A program made the position numbers and the translations under genes. From Lingula anatina (lineage: Eukaryota; Brachiopoda; Lingulata; Lingulida; Lingulidae), in NCBI RefSeq assembly GCF_001039355.2, contig NW_019775600.1, forward strand, positions 176,384 through 211,535: 35,152 bases of DNA, written 5' to 3'. The notes below the pieces were generated by a model that was not told the origin of the DNA, searched no databases, and saw only the letters and a list, made by a program, of their open reading frames with translations. Of this stretch, positions 30,597 to 35,152 are shown piece after piece; within the stretch, counting starts at the first letter, position 1; every line of letters starts with the position of its first letter.

Positions 30597-31908
30597 TTTT
30601 TTTAAGGAACCTTGCTTGGTTTCACCAACTGTGCAGCCACAATACCAGGTTTTCTAGGACCACAGGTTGTTGGTATTCTTACAGATGAAAATGTAAGCAA
30701 ATGCCAGCTAGTATGCTGTAAATAACTGCAAAACATTATTTAATCTTTGAAAATTCATTGTCATTCAGTATACAGTGTACTTGTGTCCCAGCTCCGCTTT
30801 TTTTCAGTTTGTTCTTCTGCTGCTTGCATCACAGATATCTCAAAATGTTGGACATGAAAATCATAACTTAATATAAATTTTAATATATAATTATGTTAAA
30901 AAATTTAATACATGCACATAAATTGATAAATTTTATTAAGCACTTGTATTAAGTCATGCAATTTATTTATACCAAGTACTTCATAACTGTTTTGAGTAGT
31001 AAAATATCAATTGTACAAACCCAACATACACTGCACACACACACACACACACACACTCAGACACAGATATACAGATCAGGACATCATAAGTATTCTTTTA
31101 TCTTAAACTGATATTTGCATGATACTCACAGACACATTACAGTGTCCATGTGGTATTTTTTGTTAGTAGCGACAGTGATCAAGCACCTATATATAGGATT
31201 TGATCATTTCAACCGGGCATAATTATCAATTTTTCAGATACATTATTTTGGAATTATTAATAATATATTTTTATATAGCATTTTGGCGCTTTTACTGTAT
31301 AGATATCAGGTCTGCTTTTCAACTGTGTTGCTATCACTCAGTAGGAATATTTTCAAAAATTTATAACTTAAAAAAATACAGTATCCATAAAATTCCGTAT
31401 TTTCCCAGTTGAAATGATCAAGCCCTTACCATATAGCTACAATAAGGCCTCATTCAGAACAGGGGACTAACAAATCCGCAGATCAGCTATGACCGACCCA
31501 CTTGAATACTTGTTGTGGAATCCTTGCAGGAAGTCTATTCCTGAATTAAGCGGCAAGCTTTTAAGTGGGTCACCATATTTGCTCTGCCATTCTGTCAGTC
31601 CACTTTTCTGAATGCACTCTGAGAGTTTTTATCCTCCATTTTTCAATCTCTCTGTTACCCAGAATACCATGGTCCAGTGGCACAAGGCATTTTACATATC
31701 GTCTGCAGTGTACGCATTTGGTGCCATCTTCTACGTGATCTTTGGATCTGGCGTGGAACAAGGTTGGGCCAAAAAGCCACTCAACGCAACCAAGAATGTG
31801 CAGGAGTCCGTGACGCACTACGACAGCACCCACTTTCAGGGGGTCAACAGCCTTCATGTCCCACCATATACATCACCACATGCAAAGCCCATGCTGCATG
31901 ATGACTAA
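16605..31908 (+). CDS. SLC17 family transporter, sialin-like, with duplicated 3' exons
   Basis: Exons 1-7 (16605-16650, 18191-18396, 19193-19420, 19979-20066, 20676-20765, 21138-21265, 21722-21871) join with set A, B or C of terminal exons in consistent phase. The set A product is 515 residues, close to human sialin (495). Family marks: [11 protein letters not shown] with Arg43 in the first membrane segment, NET and NST glycosylation sequons in the following luminal loop, [13 protein letters not shown] with His168 (matching sialin His183), WAPPLERS, and [15 protein letters not shown]17A5-type proteins are 12-pass H+-coupled organic-anion transporters of lysosomes and synaptic vesicles (sialic acid, acidic amino acids). 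The substrate here is not determined; SLC17 proteins are expanded in invertebrates. Oddities are the exon sets A, B and C, partial exon duplications and an alternative first exon. Confidence 0.92.
16826..16854. repeat. (TTTA)n microsatellite
   Basis: A tetranucleotide run in SLC17 intron 1. Confidence 0.85.
17011..17101 (+). CDS. SLC17 gene, possible alternative first exon (N-terminus 2)
   Basis: Within intron 1, an ATG at 17011 opens a frame reading [20 protein letters not shown], then [10 protein letters not shown], and ends in phase 1 at a donor-like ATAG|GTATCG (GT at 17102). That phase matches exon 2 exactly (G plus AG gives Glu). It would give a longer, highly acidic N-terminus with DISPLI, a DxxxLI acidic dileucine motif. 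No good upstream acceptor is seen, so an alternative promoter is likelier than an internal exon. The frame is open upstream to 16945. It could also be chance. Confidence 0.5.
17276..17305. repeat. (CA)n microsatellite
   Basis: A CA run in SLC17 intron 1, followed by a poly-C run near 17317. Further G and C homopolymers lie near 17507 and 17750. Confidence 0.88.
17870..18010. repeat. GC-rich repeat-like fragment in intron 1
   Basis: A block richer in GC than the rest of the intron, with phrases such as TGGACCCCTCC and AATCCTGGATTTGCCTC. On the opposite strand this resembles the GGCGGATCCAGGATTTTT-type ends of widespread animal transposons. The likeness is from memory and no second copy is in the window. 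Confidence 0.25.
18191..18396 (+). CDS. SLC17 gene, exon 2
   Basis: Begins after CTTTTCAG, completes a split Glu codon, ends in phase 0 before GTAAGT. Encodes membrane segment 1 ([19 protein letters not shown]) and the luminal loop with N-glycosylation sequons NET, NST and NST. The frame continues past the donor to 18717 by chance. Confidence 0.92.
18621..18831. mobile_element. MITE family 1, copy in SLC17 intron 2, flanked by TAA
   Basis: A 211-bp element with ends GACCCCATTCCCAGAGATTA and, on the opposite strand, GGGCGCATTCCCATAGATTT. TAA lies on both sides (18618-18620 and 18832-18834). The interior is itself a long imperfect palindrome sharing GTAATCTAG and GATAGATCGATCTA phrases with the other copies. 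Probably PIF/Harbinger-type by its 3-bp TAA duplication; non-autonomous. Confidence 0.8.
19193..19420 (+). CDS. SLC17 gene, exon 3
   Basis: Begins after AATTCCAG and ends in phase 0 before GTGAGG. Encodes [37 protein letters not shown] and membrane segments 2-3, up to VVQGIGE. These are strongly conserved SLC17 phrases. Confidence 0.93.
19979..20066 (+). CDS. SLC17 gene, exon 4
   Basis: Begins after AATCCCAG and ends in phase 1 before GTATTC. Encodes [20 protein letters not shown] and SRLVSFSYA. His168 corresponds to sialin His183, altered in human sialic acid storage disease. Its last 20 bases are copied in the tandem duplication that follows. Confidence 0.93.
20047..20514. repeat. Perfect 234-bp tandem duplication across the exon 4 donor
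   Basis: 20047-20280 and 20281-20514 appear identical base for base. Each begins GGTTTCTTTTAGCTACGCAG, the last 20 bases of exon 4 with its donor, and ends AAATAAATCAT. The second copy is therefore a ghost exon end without the rest of the exon. Lack of divergence means it is very recent or an assembly error. Confidence 0.92.
20676..20765 (+). CDS. SLC17 gene, exon 5
   Basis: Begins after TTGTTTCAG and ends in phase 1 before GTGAAT. Encodes [20 protein letters not shown] and GWESVFYVF, membrane segments near the middle of the protein. Confidence 0.92.
20961..21175. repeat. Three tandem copies of the exon 6 start
   Basis: The phrase CAAAAG|GTGGCGTTGG (with CCAAAAG in two copies) starts exon-like sequence at 20968, 21051 and 21138. 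The first two read through TTGCCTGGATGATATCAG and then hit TAA in the exon frame. Only the third continues as a full exon. Spacing is 83 and 87 bases. Confidence 0.88.
21138..21265 (+). CDS. SLC17 gene, exon 6
   Basis: Begins after GTGCCAAAAG, a weak acceptor, and ends in phase 0 before GTGGGT. Encodes [20 protein letters not shown] and [15 protein letters not shown], the end of a membrane segment and the central cytosolic loop (sialin: VSDTPQKHKRIS). Confidence 0.9.
21594..21640. repeat. (AAAT)n microsatellite
   Basis: A run of about 11 units in SLC17 intron 6. Confidence 0.9.
21722..21871 (+). CDS. SLC17 gene, exon 7, last single-copy exon
   Basis: Begins after ATTTTCAG and ends in phase 0 before GTGAGG. 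Encodes [20 protein letters not shown] and [20 protein letters not shown]. It is the common donor for the downstream exon sets. Confidence 0.93.
22113..22245 (+). CDS. SLC17 gene, exon 8A
   Basis: Begins after TTTAAACAG and ends in phase 1 before GTGAGA. Encodes [39 protein letters not shown] and LYNGL. No base difference from exon 8B was seen. Confidence 0.92.
22717..22872 (+). CDS. SLC17 gene, exon 9A
   Basis: Begins after TACTTCAG and ends in phase 1 before GTGAGG. Encodes [20 protein letters not shown] and the conserved [13 protein letters not shown]. Six differences from exon 9B, only one of them replacing a residue (Ile to Val). Confidence 0.92.
22906..22954. repeat. (AAT)n microsatellite
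   Basis: Directly after exon 9A. The counterpart in copy B is at about 27333-27384. Confidence 0.88.
23309..23419. repeat. Minisatellite, GTTAGTTGAGACA type, copy A
   Basis: Two units alternate TGGTTGTTGAGCCAGTATG and GATAATGTGTTAGTTGAGAC. The same phrases recur at 27740-27850 and, more degenerate, at about 25985-26260 and 30118-30400. Confidence 0.65.
23536..23621 (+). CDS. SLC17 gene, exon 10A
   Basis: Begins after TGTTTCAG, completes a split Gly codon, ends in phase 0 before GTAAGC. Encodes [20 protein letters not shown] then VGILTDNN. Identical to exon 10B as read. Confidence 0.92.
23758..23790 (+). pseudogene. Relic copy of the exon 10 end, copy A
   Basis: TTCAGGTTGTTGGTAATCTT and the bases that follow repeat the last third of exon 10 with substitutions. 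The donor position reads GCAAGC instead of GTAAGC. The intron that follows it (AGCTTGCAGTAAAAATAGC) repeats the start of the intron after exon 10A, so this is an old tandem duplication of an exon-intron border. Confidence 0.65.
24868..25104 (+). CDS. SLC17 gene, terminal exon 11A
   Basis: Begins after CTCCACCAAG and ends at TAA 25102-25104. Encodes the last membrane segment ([20 protein letters not shown]), [18 protein letters not shown] and a polar tail ending RNNMP. Compared with exon 11B, a C-to-T change turns CAA into TAA and removes ten residues. AATAAA at 25874-25879 is a candidate polyadenylation signal. Confidence 0.9.
   Translation, partial: NTMCQWHKALYIASGIYAFGAIFYAIFGSGAEQRWAKKPLYQAKNLQDTLTNHDSTQLHRAGGGHVPPFSSLHRNNMP
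25105..26417 (+). other. 3' flank of exon 11A
   Basis: No exon seen. It parallels 29540-30488 with large indels. It contains the candidate signal at 25874 and degenerate TTAGTTGAGCCA repeats from about 25985. Confidence 0.55.
26484..26528. repeat. (TA)n microsatellite
   Basis: An AT dinucleotide run just before exon 8B, much longer than its counterpart before exon 8A. Confidence 0.88.
26549..26681 (+). CDS. SLC17 gene, exon 8B
   Basis: Same borders, phase and sequence as exon 8A. Could splice from exon 7 in place of 8A. Confidence 0.88.
27154..27309 (+). CDS. SLC17 gene, exon 9B
   Basis: Same borders and phase as exon 9A with six substitutions, five silent, one Ile to Val (CNHVL). The dominance of silent changes shows both copies have been under protein selection or are alleles of one exon. 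Confidence 0.88.
27333..27384. repeat. (AAT)n microsatellite
   Basis: Directly after exon 9B; the counterpart of the run at 22906-22954. Confidence 0.88.
27740..27850. repeat. Minisatellite, GTTAGTTGAGACA type, copy B
   Basis: Counterpart of 23309-23419 in the second duplication copy, nearly identical. Confidence 0.65.
27967..28052 (+). CDS. SLC17 gene, exon 10B
   Basis: Same borders, phase and sequence as exon 10A. Confidence 0.88.
28203..28234 (+). pseudogene. Relic copy of the exon 10 end, copy B
   Basis: TTCAGGTTGTTGGTATTCTT then ACAAATGATAAT, followed by GCAAGCAAAT. It is closer to exon 10C (TTGGTATTCTTACAGATGAA) than to its neighbour exon 10B, so it may descend from an ancestor of exon 10C. 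The donor reads GC instead of GT. Confidence 0.65.
29276..29539 (+). CDS. SLC17 gene, terminal exon 11B
   Basis: Begins after CTCCACCAAG and ends at TAG 29537-29539. Like exon 11A but with Leu to Val, two His to Gln and a Pro to Ser change, and a tail extended to [11 protein letters not shown]. The joined product would have 524 residues. AATAAA at 30019-30024 is a candidate polyadenylation signal. Confidence 0.88.
   Translation, partial: NTMCQWHKALYIASGIYAFGAIFYAIFGSGAEQRWAKKPLYQAKNVQDTLTNQDSTQLQRAGGGHVPSFSSLHRNNMPQEGGTIRDS
29540..30606 (+). other. 3' flank of exon 11B and intron before exon 10C
   Basis: Parallels 25105-26351, then becomes unique after about 30488. A (CTTT)n run at about 30556-30598 ends directly at the exon 10C acceptor and could supply its pyrimidine tract. 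No exon 8 or 9 copy is seen here. Confidence 0.55.
30607..30692 (+). CDS. SLC17 gene, exon 10C (diverged version)
   Basis: Begins after TTTTTTTAAG and ends in phase 0 before GTAAGC; same 86-base length and phases as exons 10A and 10B. Encodes [20 protein letters not shown] then VGILTDEN, differing from 10A at four residues. With no exon 8 or 9 of its own, it would join to exon 9A or 9B. Confidence 0.88.
31028..31056. repeat. (CA)n microsatellite
   Basis: A CA run in the intron between exons 10C and 11C. Confidence 0.88.
31195..31426. mobile_element. Inverted-repeat element, family 4
   Basis: A 232-bp segment with ends AGGATTTGATCATTTCAACC and, on the opposite strand, AGGGCTTGATCATTTCAACT. 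It is AT-rich inside and has no coding frame of note. Probably a MITE; single copy in the window, superfamily unknown. Confidence 0.65.
31446..31619. mobile_element. MITE family 3, copy just upstream of exon 11C
   Basis: Ends read GGCCTCATTCAGAACAGGGG and, on the opposite strand, GAGTGCATTCAGAAAAGTGG. The arms share GACTAACAAATCCGCAGATC-like and ATATGGTGACCCACTT-like phrases with the copy at 31913. It ends 43 bases before exon 11C. Confidence 0.75.
31663..31908 (+). CDS. SLC17 gene, terminal exon 11C (diverged version)
   Basis: Begins after TCTGTTACCCAG and ends at TAA 31906-31908. Encodes [20 protein letters not shown], the rest of the last membrane segment, [16 protein letters not shown] and a tail ending AKPMLHDD. 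About 60 percent identical to 11A by eye, with the membrane part conserved and the tail changed. Joined to exons 1-9 and 10C it gives 518 residues. Confidence 0.9.
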   Translation, partial: NTMVQWHKAFYISSAVYAFGAIFYVIFGSGVEQGWAKKPLNATKNVQESVTHYDSTHFQGVNSLHVPPYTSPHAKPMLHDD

Positions 31909-31912
31909 GTAA

Positions 31913-32076
31913 GAGCTCATTCAGGACAGGGGACTAACAGATCTGCGGATCGAATATGGCCGACTCACTTGAATGCTTGTTGCGTAATTCCTGCAGGAAA
32001 TCTTTTCAGTGTCTAATCCTGAATTAAGTGGAAATCTTTATAGTGGGTCGCCATATTTGATCTGGGAATCTGTTAG
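31913..32076. mobile_element. MITE family 3, copy just after the exon 11C stop
   Basis: Starts GAGCTCATTCAGGACAGGGG four bases after the stop codon and carries GATCTGCGGATCGAATATGG inside. The right arm (CCATATTTGATCTGGGAATC) lacks the outer CATTCAG end, so it is truncated. It forms the first part of the 3' UTR of the set C transcript. Confidence 0.72.
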
Positions 32077-32934
32077 CACATGTACTGTTTTGACGGTGCT
32101 CTAAGGAGGGAGACCTAGAGTTGTGACTGTGCTTTTGGAACAGTTGAGCAATTTCTGGATCCCATTTTGTGTAAAATCTCACTTTAAAAATTATTACAGT
32201 AGTCCTGGCATTTGACCTTCTGAGATAAATGGGTCACTTGCCGATAATGTCTGATGTCAAAGAACGACATACAATTGTAACAAACTTCCCACGTAATGGA
32301 TAAAAATAGCTGGTCCCAGTGGGAGGCATTAGAGATCACTCAAAATCTCAAAGGCTTGGCATAAAATCGAGGTCTCCGGACTTTGCACAAAATCAAGTGA
32401 GATCCGGAGTAGAGTGGGATCAGAAATAAAGGCAGACTTGCCAGTGCAGTGTGGCAATGGGCAAAAGCTGACCATATTTATTTTGTTTTGTTTTTTTTTT
32501 CTATCAAATTCTGTCGAATCATAGGTTATTGCACAATTGTTCATTTCAGCTTTCTAAGACAATGTTCCTGGCTCAAAAAATTCACCATTCTCAGTGGAAA
32601 GTTAACTCCACATCATGCAAATTCTCAAACATTTTCACGTCACATGCTGATAACCTTTTTTTTAGTTTATCTTGTATGATTCCCTTGGGAATCCTCTTTA
32701 CTTGGCACGTGTTTAAACAATGAAACCATATTAATAATTTGAAACCACGTTGGTGGCGTGTGCTATACACAATACTGAATTAATACTTACAAGTGATTTA
32801 ACTTTATTTATTGAGGGCGAAACAAGGAAAATATATGATTTATCTTCCTTATGTCCCTCTTTGTGGTGCAGAAGAAACGGGTACCTTTATGTTTTGATGT
32901 GCTTTTCCAGGGCAAGTGAAATTTAACAATTAAA
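32077..32934 (+). other. Probable 3' UTR of set C
   Basis: No exon seen. AATAAA at 32425-32430, followed by a GT-containing stretch, is a candidate polyadenylation signal. Another candidate lies at 33985-33990, followed by a T/G-rich stretch. Confidence 0.4.
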
Positions 32935-33511
32935 GGCTGTGCTTAGGATAGAAGTTATCATACTAGCAGGAGCAATCTCCCTTAGGCAGTGTCATTCACT
33001 AGTGGGCTAGATTTGGTTTTTAAGTGCAATTTAAGTTCACAAATGATCTTAAACGATCTTAATCATTACTGCAGTAGTCTTAAAATGGACTGAATCTGCT
33101 TTTAAGATCAAAAATGATCTAACATCTACTTAAGTGGTCAAGCAGTTTCCTCCCCTCACAATAGAGGACACCTCTGCTCACAATTATAGGAGAATGTGTA
33201 AGGGGAGACAACTTAATTGGCTGTCAGACTAGAAATGGTCTTACTCATGTTTTAAGATCATGTAAGACTATTTGTGTTCTTAAATTGCACTTTAAGACCA
33301 AATTAAGCCCACTAGTGATTGTTATCAGCCAAGTTGTCAGACATGCCCCGTTGCAAAGCAACATGAACAACAGCATGGATCACAAAATTTTCCCCAACTT
33401 TCCCCAAGAACTTCAAGTTACAAGGGGGCATGTCAGGCAGTTAAGCTTATTGCATTGCTGGTGAGATAGATTGATCCTGCTAGTATGATAACTTTTATTC
33501 TGAACACAGCC
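32935..33511. mobile_element. Outer inverted-repeat element, flanked by TAA-like sequence
   Basis: Ends read GGCTGTGCTTAGGATAGAAG and, on the opposite strand, GGCTGTGTTCAGAATAAAAG. Both arms continue with TTATCATACTAGCAGGA. The flanks read TAAA on the left and TAAG on the right, allowing a TAA target duplication. A second inverted-repeat element sits inside. Confidence 0.8.
32997..33317. mobile_element. Inner inverted-repeat element nested in the outer one
   Basis: Ends read CACTAGTGGGCTAGATTTGG and, on the opposite strand, CACTAGTGGGCTTAATTTGG. The arms go on through TTAAGTGCAATTTAAG-type sequence and contain several AAATGATCTTA-like phrases. It is about 320 bp and probably inserted into the outer element. 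A TA duplication inside CACTAGTG is possible. Confidence 0.78.
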
Positions 33512-34311
33512 TAAGAGATTGTATTGATCAATTACGGTGCTTTGATGAGGTACAAATAACGTGGCCATTTTTTTGCATGTGTACTGTTGTTTTGGACATT
33601 ATATAGATCACTTATATAATTACGATATCAGGGCATTCCCCCACTTCTTCCTGTTATGAATATCATACTGAGAATGGGCAATGTGATATTCAGGAAATTA
33701 TGCCTGCCTCTATTCAAATGTAGACAGATAATCTCACTCATCTAGGCATCTTCTTCCACCTGTGTGAAATGGTTACAGTTATTTTGGACATTGTATAGAT
33801 TACTTAGGGTCATATTTTGAGGACGATTTTTGAAAGTATTCAAAAGTTTTTCCTAAAATGTTTTAAATGTTTGATTGTTATCAGATGCAAGTTCTGAAAG
33901 CTAATCTAAATCCAAATAGTGTGAAAAAAACTTATTACATATTTTTTTGATAATTGTATCAAATGTGCAATATATGTGACCACAAATAAAGCAATATGAT
34001 TAACATATGGTGTGTTCATATTTTGGTGCCTTTTGCCCTGTTCTTCAGTGTGGTCAATTATGTGTAACATACAACATCCAAGAAGCAATGCCATTTCTAA
34101 TAGTGCTGCCATATCATTTATCACATAAATGCCGATTTGATAAATTTTTCGACTGATAGATTTAGAGGTATGGGGTAAAAGGTACAAATAACATCATCAT
34201 AAGGTAACAAGATGGGTTTATTAAGAATACAGAGAGTGCAAAATCAAATCAATCCCCCCCCCCCCCTCTTATAAAAACCCTCAAATATATTCGAGTTGCT
34301 GTCTCCATAAG
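33512..34311. other. Tail-to-tail intergenic or overlapping 3' UTRs
   Basis: No exon seen. AATAAA at 33985-33990 on the plus strand and, on the minus strand, AATAAA at 34217-34222 point towards each other. This fits the ends of the SLC17 gene and a convergent minus-strand gene. A poly-C run lies at about 34254-34266. Confidence 0.4.
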
Positions 34312-34495
34312 TCATTGCAGACAAAATTCTGAAGTAAAATTCAACCACTGCTGGCTCAGTTTTGCACTTCGTTCCCACATCCATTCCTTCAGTTTTGATT
34401 CATTTTTCTTGACCTCAGTTCTGTGAACATCATTAGATTTAGTGCAACTAATCATAACATATAAATCTGGGTCATCAGAGAGGCAACATTGCTTA
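34312..34495 (-). CDS. Tentative terminal exon of a convergent gene, function unknown
   Basis: Minus strand: the acceptor-like CATACCCAG precedes an open frame of about 60 codons reading KQCCLSDDPDLYVMISCTKS and later KNESKLKEWMWERSAKLS, ending FCLQ and TGA at 34314-34312. Charged and aromatic residues are balanced as in real protein, unlike most chance frames nearby, and a minus-strand AATAAA lies about 90 bases downstream. I do not recognise the family, and no upstream exon is visible before the window ends. The frame is open further upstream to 34611, so the exon start is uncertain. Confidence 0.3.
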
Positions 34496-35152
34496 CTGGG
34501 TATGTACCACCAGCAGGGTGGAGTGATAACACCACATACTAGTACATGTAGGTATAAAATTAAGAATTTATTCACCACAGACACAGAGCAATAGTTGCGA
34601 CATATGTACATTGTACATGAACCTGGTCAAATGCAAAGCACTTCTTGCAGCAAAGGGTAATTATGATAATTTAATAATTTCAAATTTATTTTCAAATGCG
34701 TCACCATATTCTAATATTTTACTTTTTGGCTAATAGTATGCATCAATTTCAAAAATAAATATCAACTTCCCAACTTACATTGACAGTTCTTCAAAAGTTC
34801 AACTTTTACAAACAAAACATTGTTTTAAAATAACTGCTGTGTCTGCAAACAGTTATGCTGAAAAATATTCAATAAATCATCATTCAACTTGAATGAATAT
34901 CTGCCTTAATCTATACCCCAATAGCATAGTGTTACCTTCCCCAGGATCAACAATGTTAACACCTTGTTCCAATATTTCATCATTTCAAGACTTATGTTAT
35001 TTTATTTGATCACTCTCTTTCAAAGAAAAAAAAAACGCACTCAAAATCTAACTTGTATAGCATGTATAAACATTTAAATTGTATAAAAAGCTTCATCAAT
35101 TTTGCTTCACTTTAGAGGTGCATTTGGTGTAATTTTTTTTTTTTTTTTTTTT
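34496..35152. other. AT-rich end of window, nothing recognised
   Basis: No exon or RNA gene seen on either strand. The window ends in a run of about 22 T. Confidence 0.5.

Noticed and set aside
34253-34267. Poly-C run and other long G/C homopolymers as possible assembly gaps
   Set aside because: Such runs occur throughout the window with normal flanks and are better read as homopolymer repeats.
1-35152. CRISPR array, bacterial operon or viral gene
   Set aside because: All coding sequence has animal-type introns and families; no such arrays or viral hallmark genes were seen.

Overview
This window looks like nuclear DNA of an invertebrate animal, probably a highly heterozygous marine bilaterian. 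The evidence is short exons split by AT-rich introns with consistent GT/AG borders, dense microsatellites, many inverted-repeat elements, and proteins of animal families. I cannot name the species from sequence alone. A mollusc or other lophotrochozoan is a guess.

Layout. (1) 1-4230: no recognisable gene; simple repeats, a small TAA-flanked inverted-repeat element and a degenerate tandem repeat. (2) 4231-4758, minus strand: a tentative two-exon gene for a 61-residue protein that I do not recognise, with a palindromic CRE-type site just upstream. (3) 8417-12009, plus strand: an eight-exon gene for a 466-residue four-pass membrane protein of the LAPTM/DUF4728-like type. Its long Arg/Pro/Ser/Gly/Tyr-rich tail holds a PPSY motif and ends in ETYI. 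Its noncoding first exon probably lies near 6.3-6.6 kb. (4) 12.0-16.4 kb: 3' UTR and intergenic DNA rich in MITE-like elements. (5) 16605-31908, plus strand: an SLC17 (sialin-like) transporter gene. Exons 1-7 are single copy. Exons 8-11 occur as set A (22113-25104) and set B (26549-29539), and a diverged third version of exons 10-11 (set C) lies at 30607-31908. A second possible first exon sits in intron 1. (6) 32-35 kb: 3' flank with a nested pair of inverted-repeat elements, then a tentative terminal exon of a convergent minus-strand gene at 34312-34495.

The most interesting system is the SLC17 gene. The sequence supports two alternative N-termini, both with acidic dileucine-type sorting motifs, and two or three alternative C-terminal cassettes that replace the last membrane segments and tail. 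All are phase-compatible. One caution is central: sets A and B are nearly the same sequence, and B begins directly after an ambiguous base (N at 26418). They may therefore be two alleles placed in tandem by the assembler. Set C is clearly diverged and does not share that doubt. The same gene carries several small partial-exon duplications: a second end of exon 4, two extra starts of exon 6 and a relic of exon 10. It appears to be a hot spot of local duplication.
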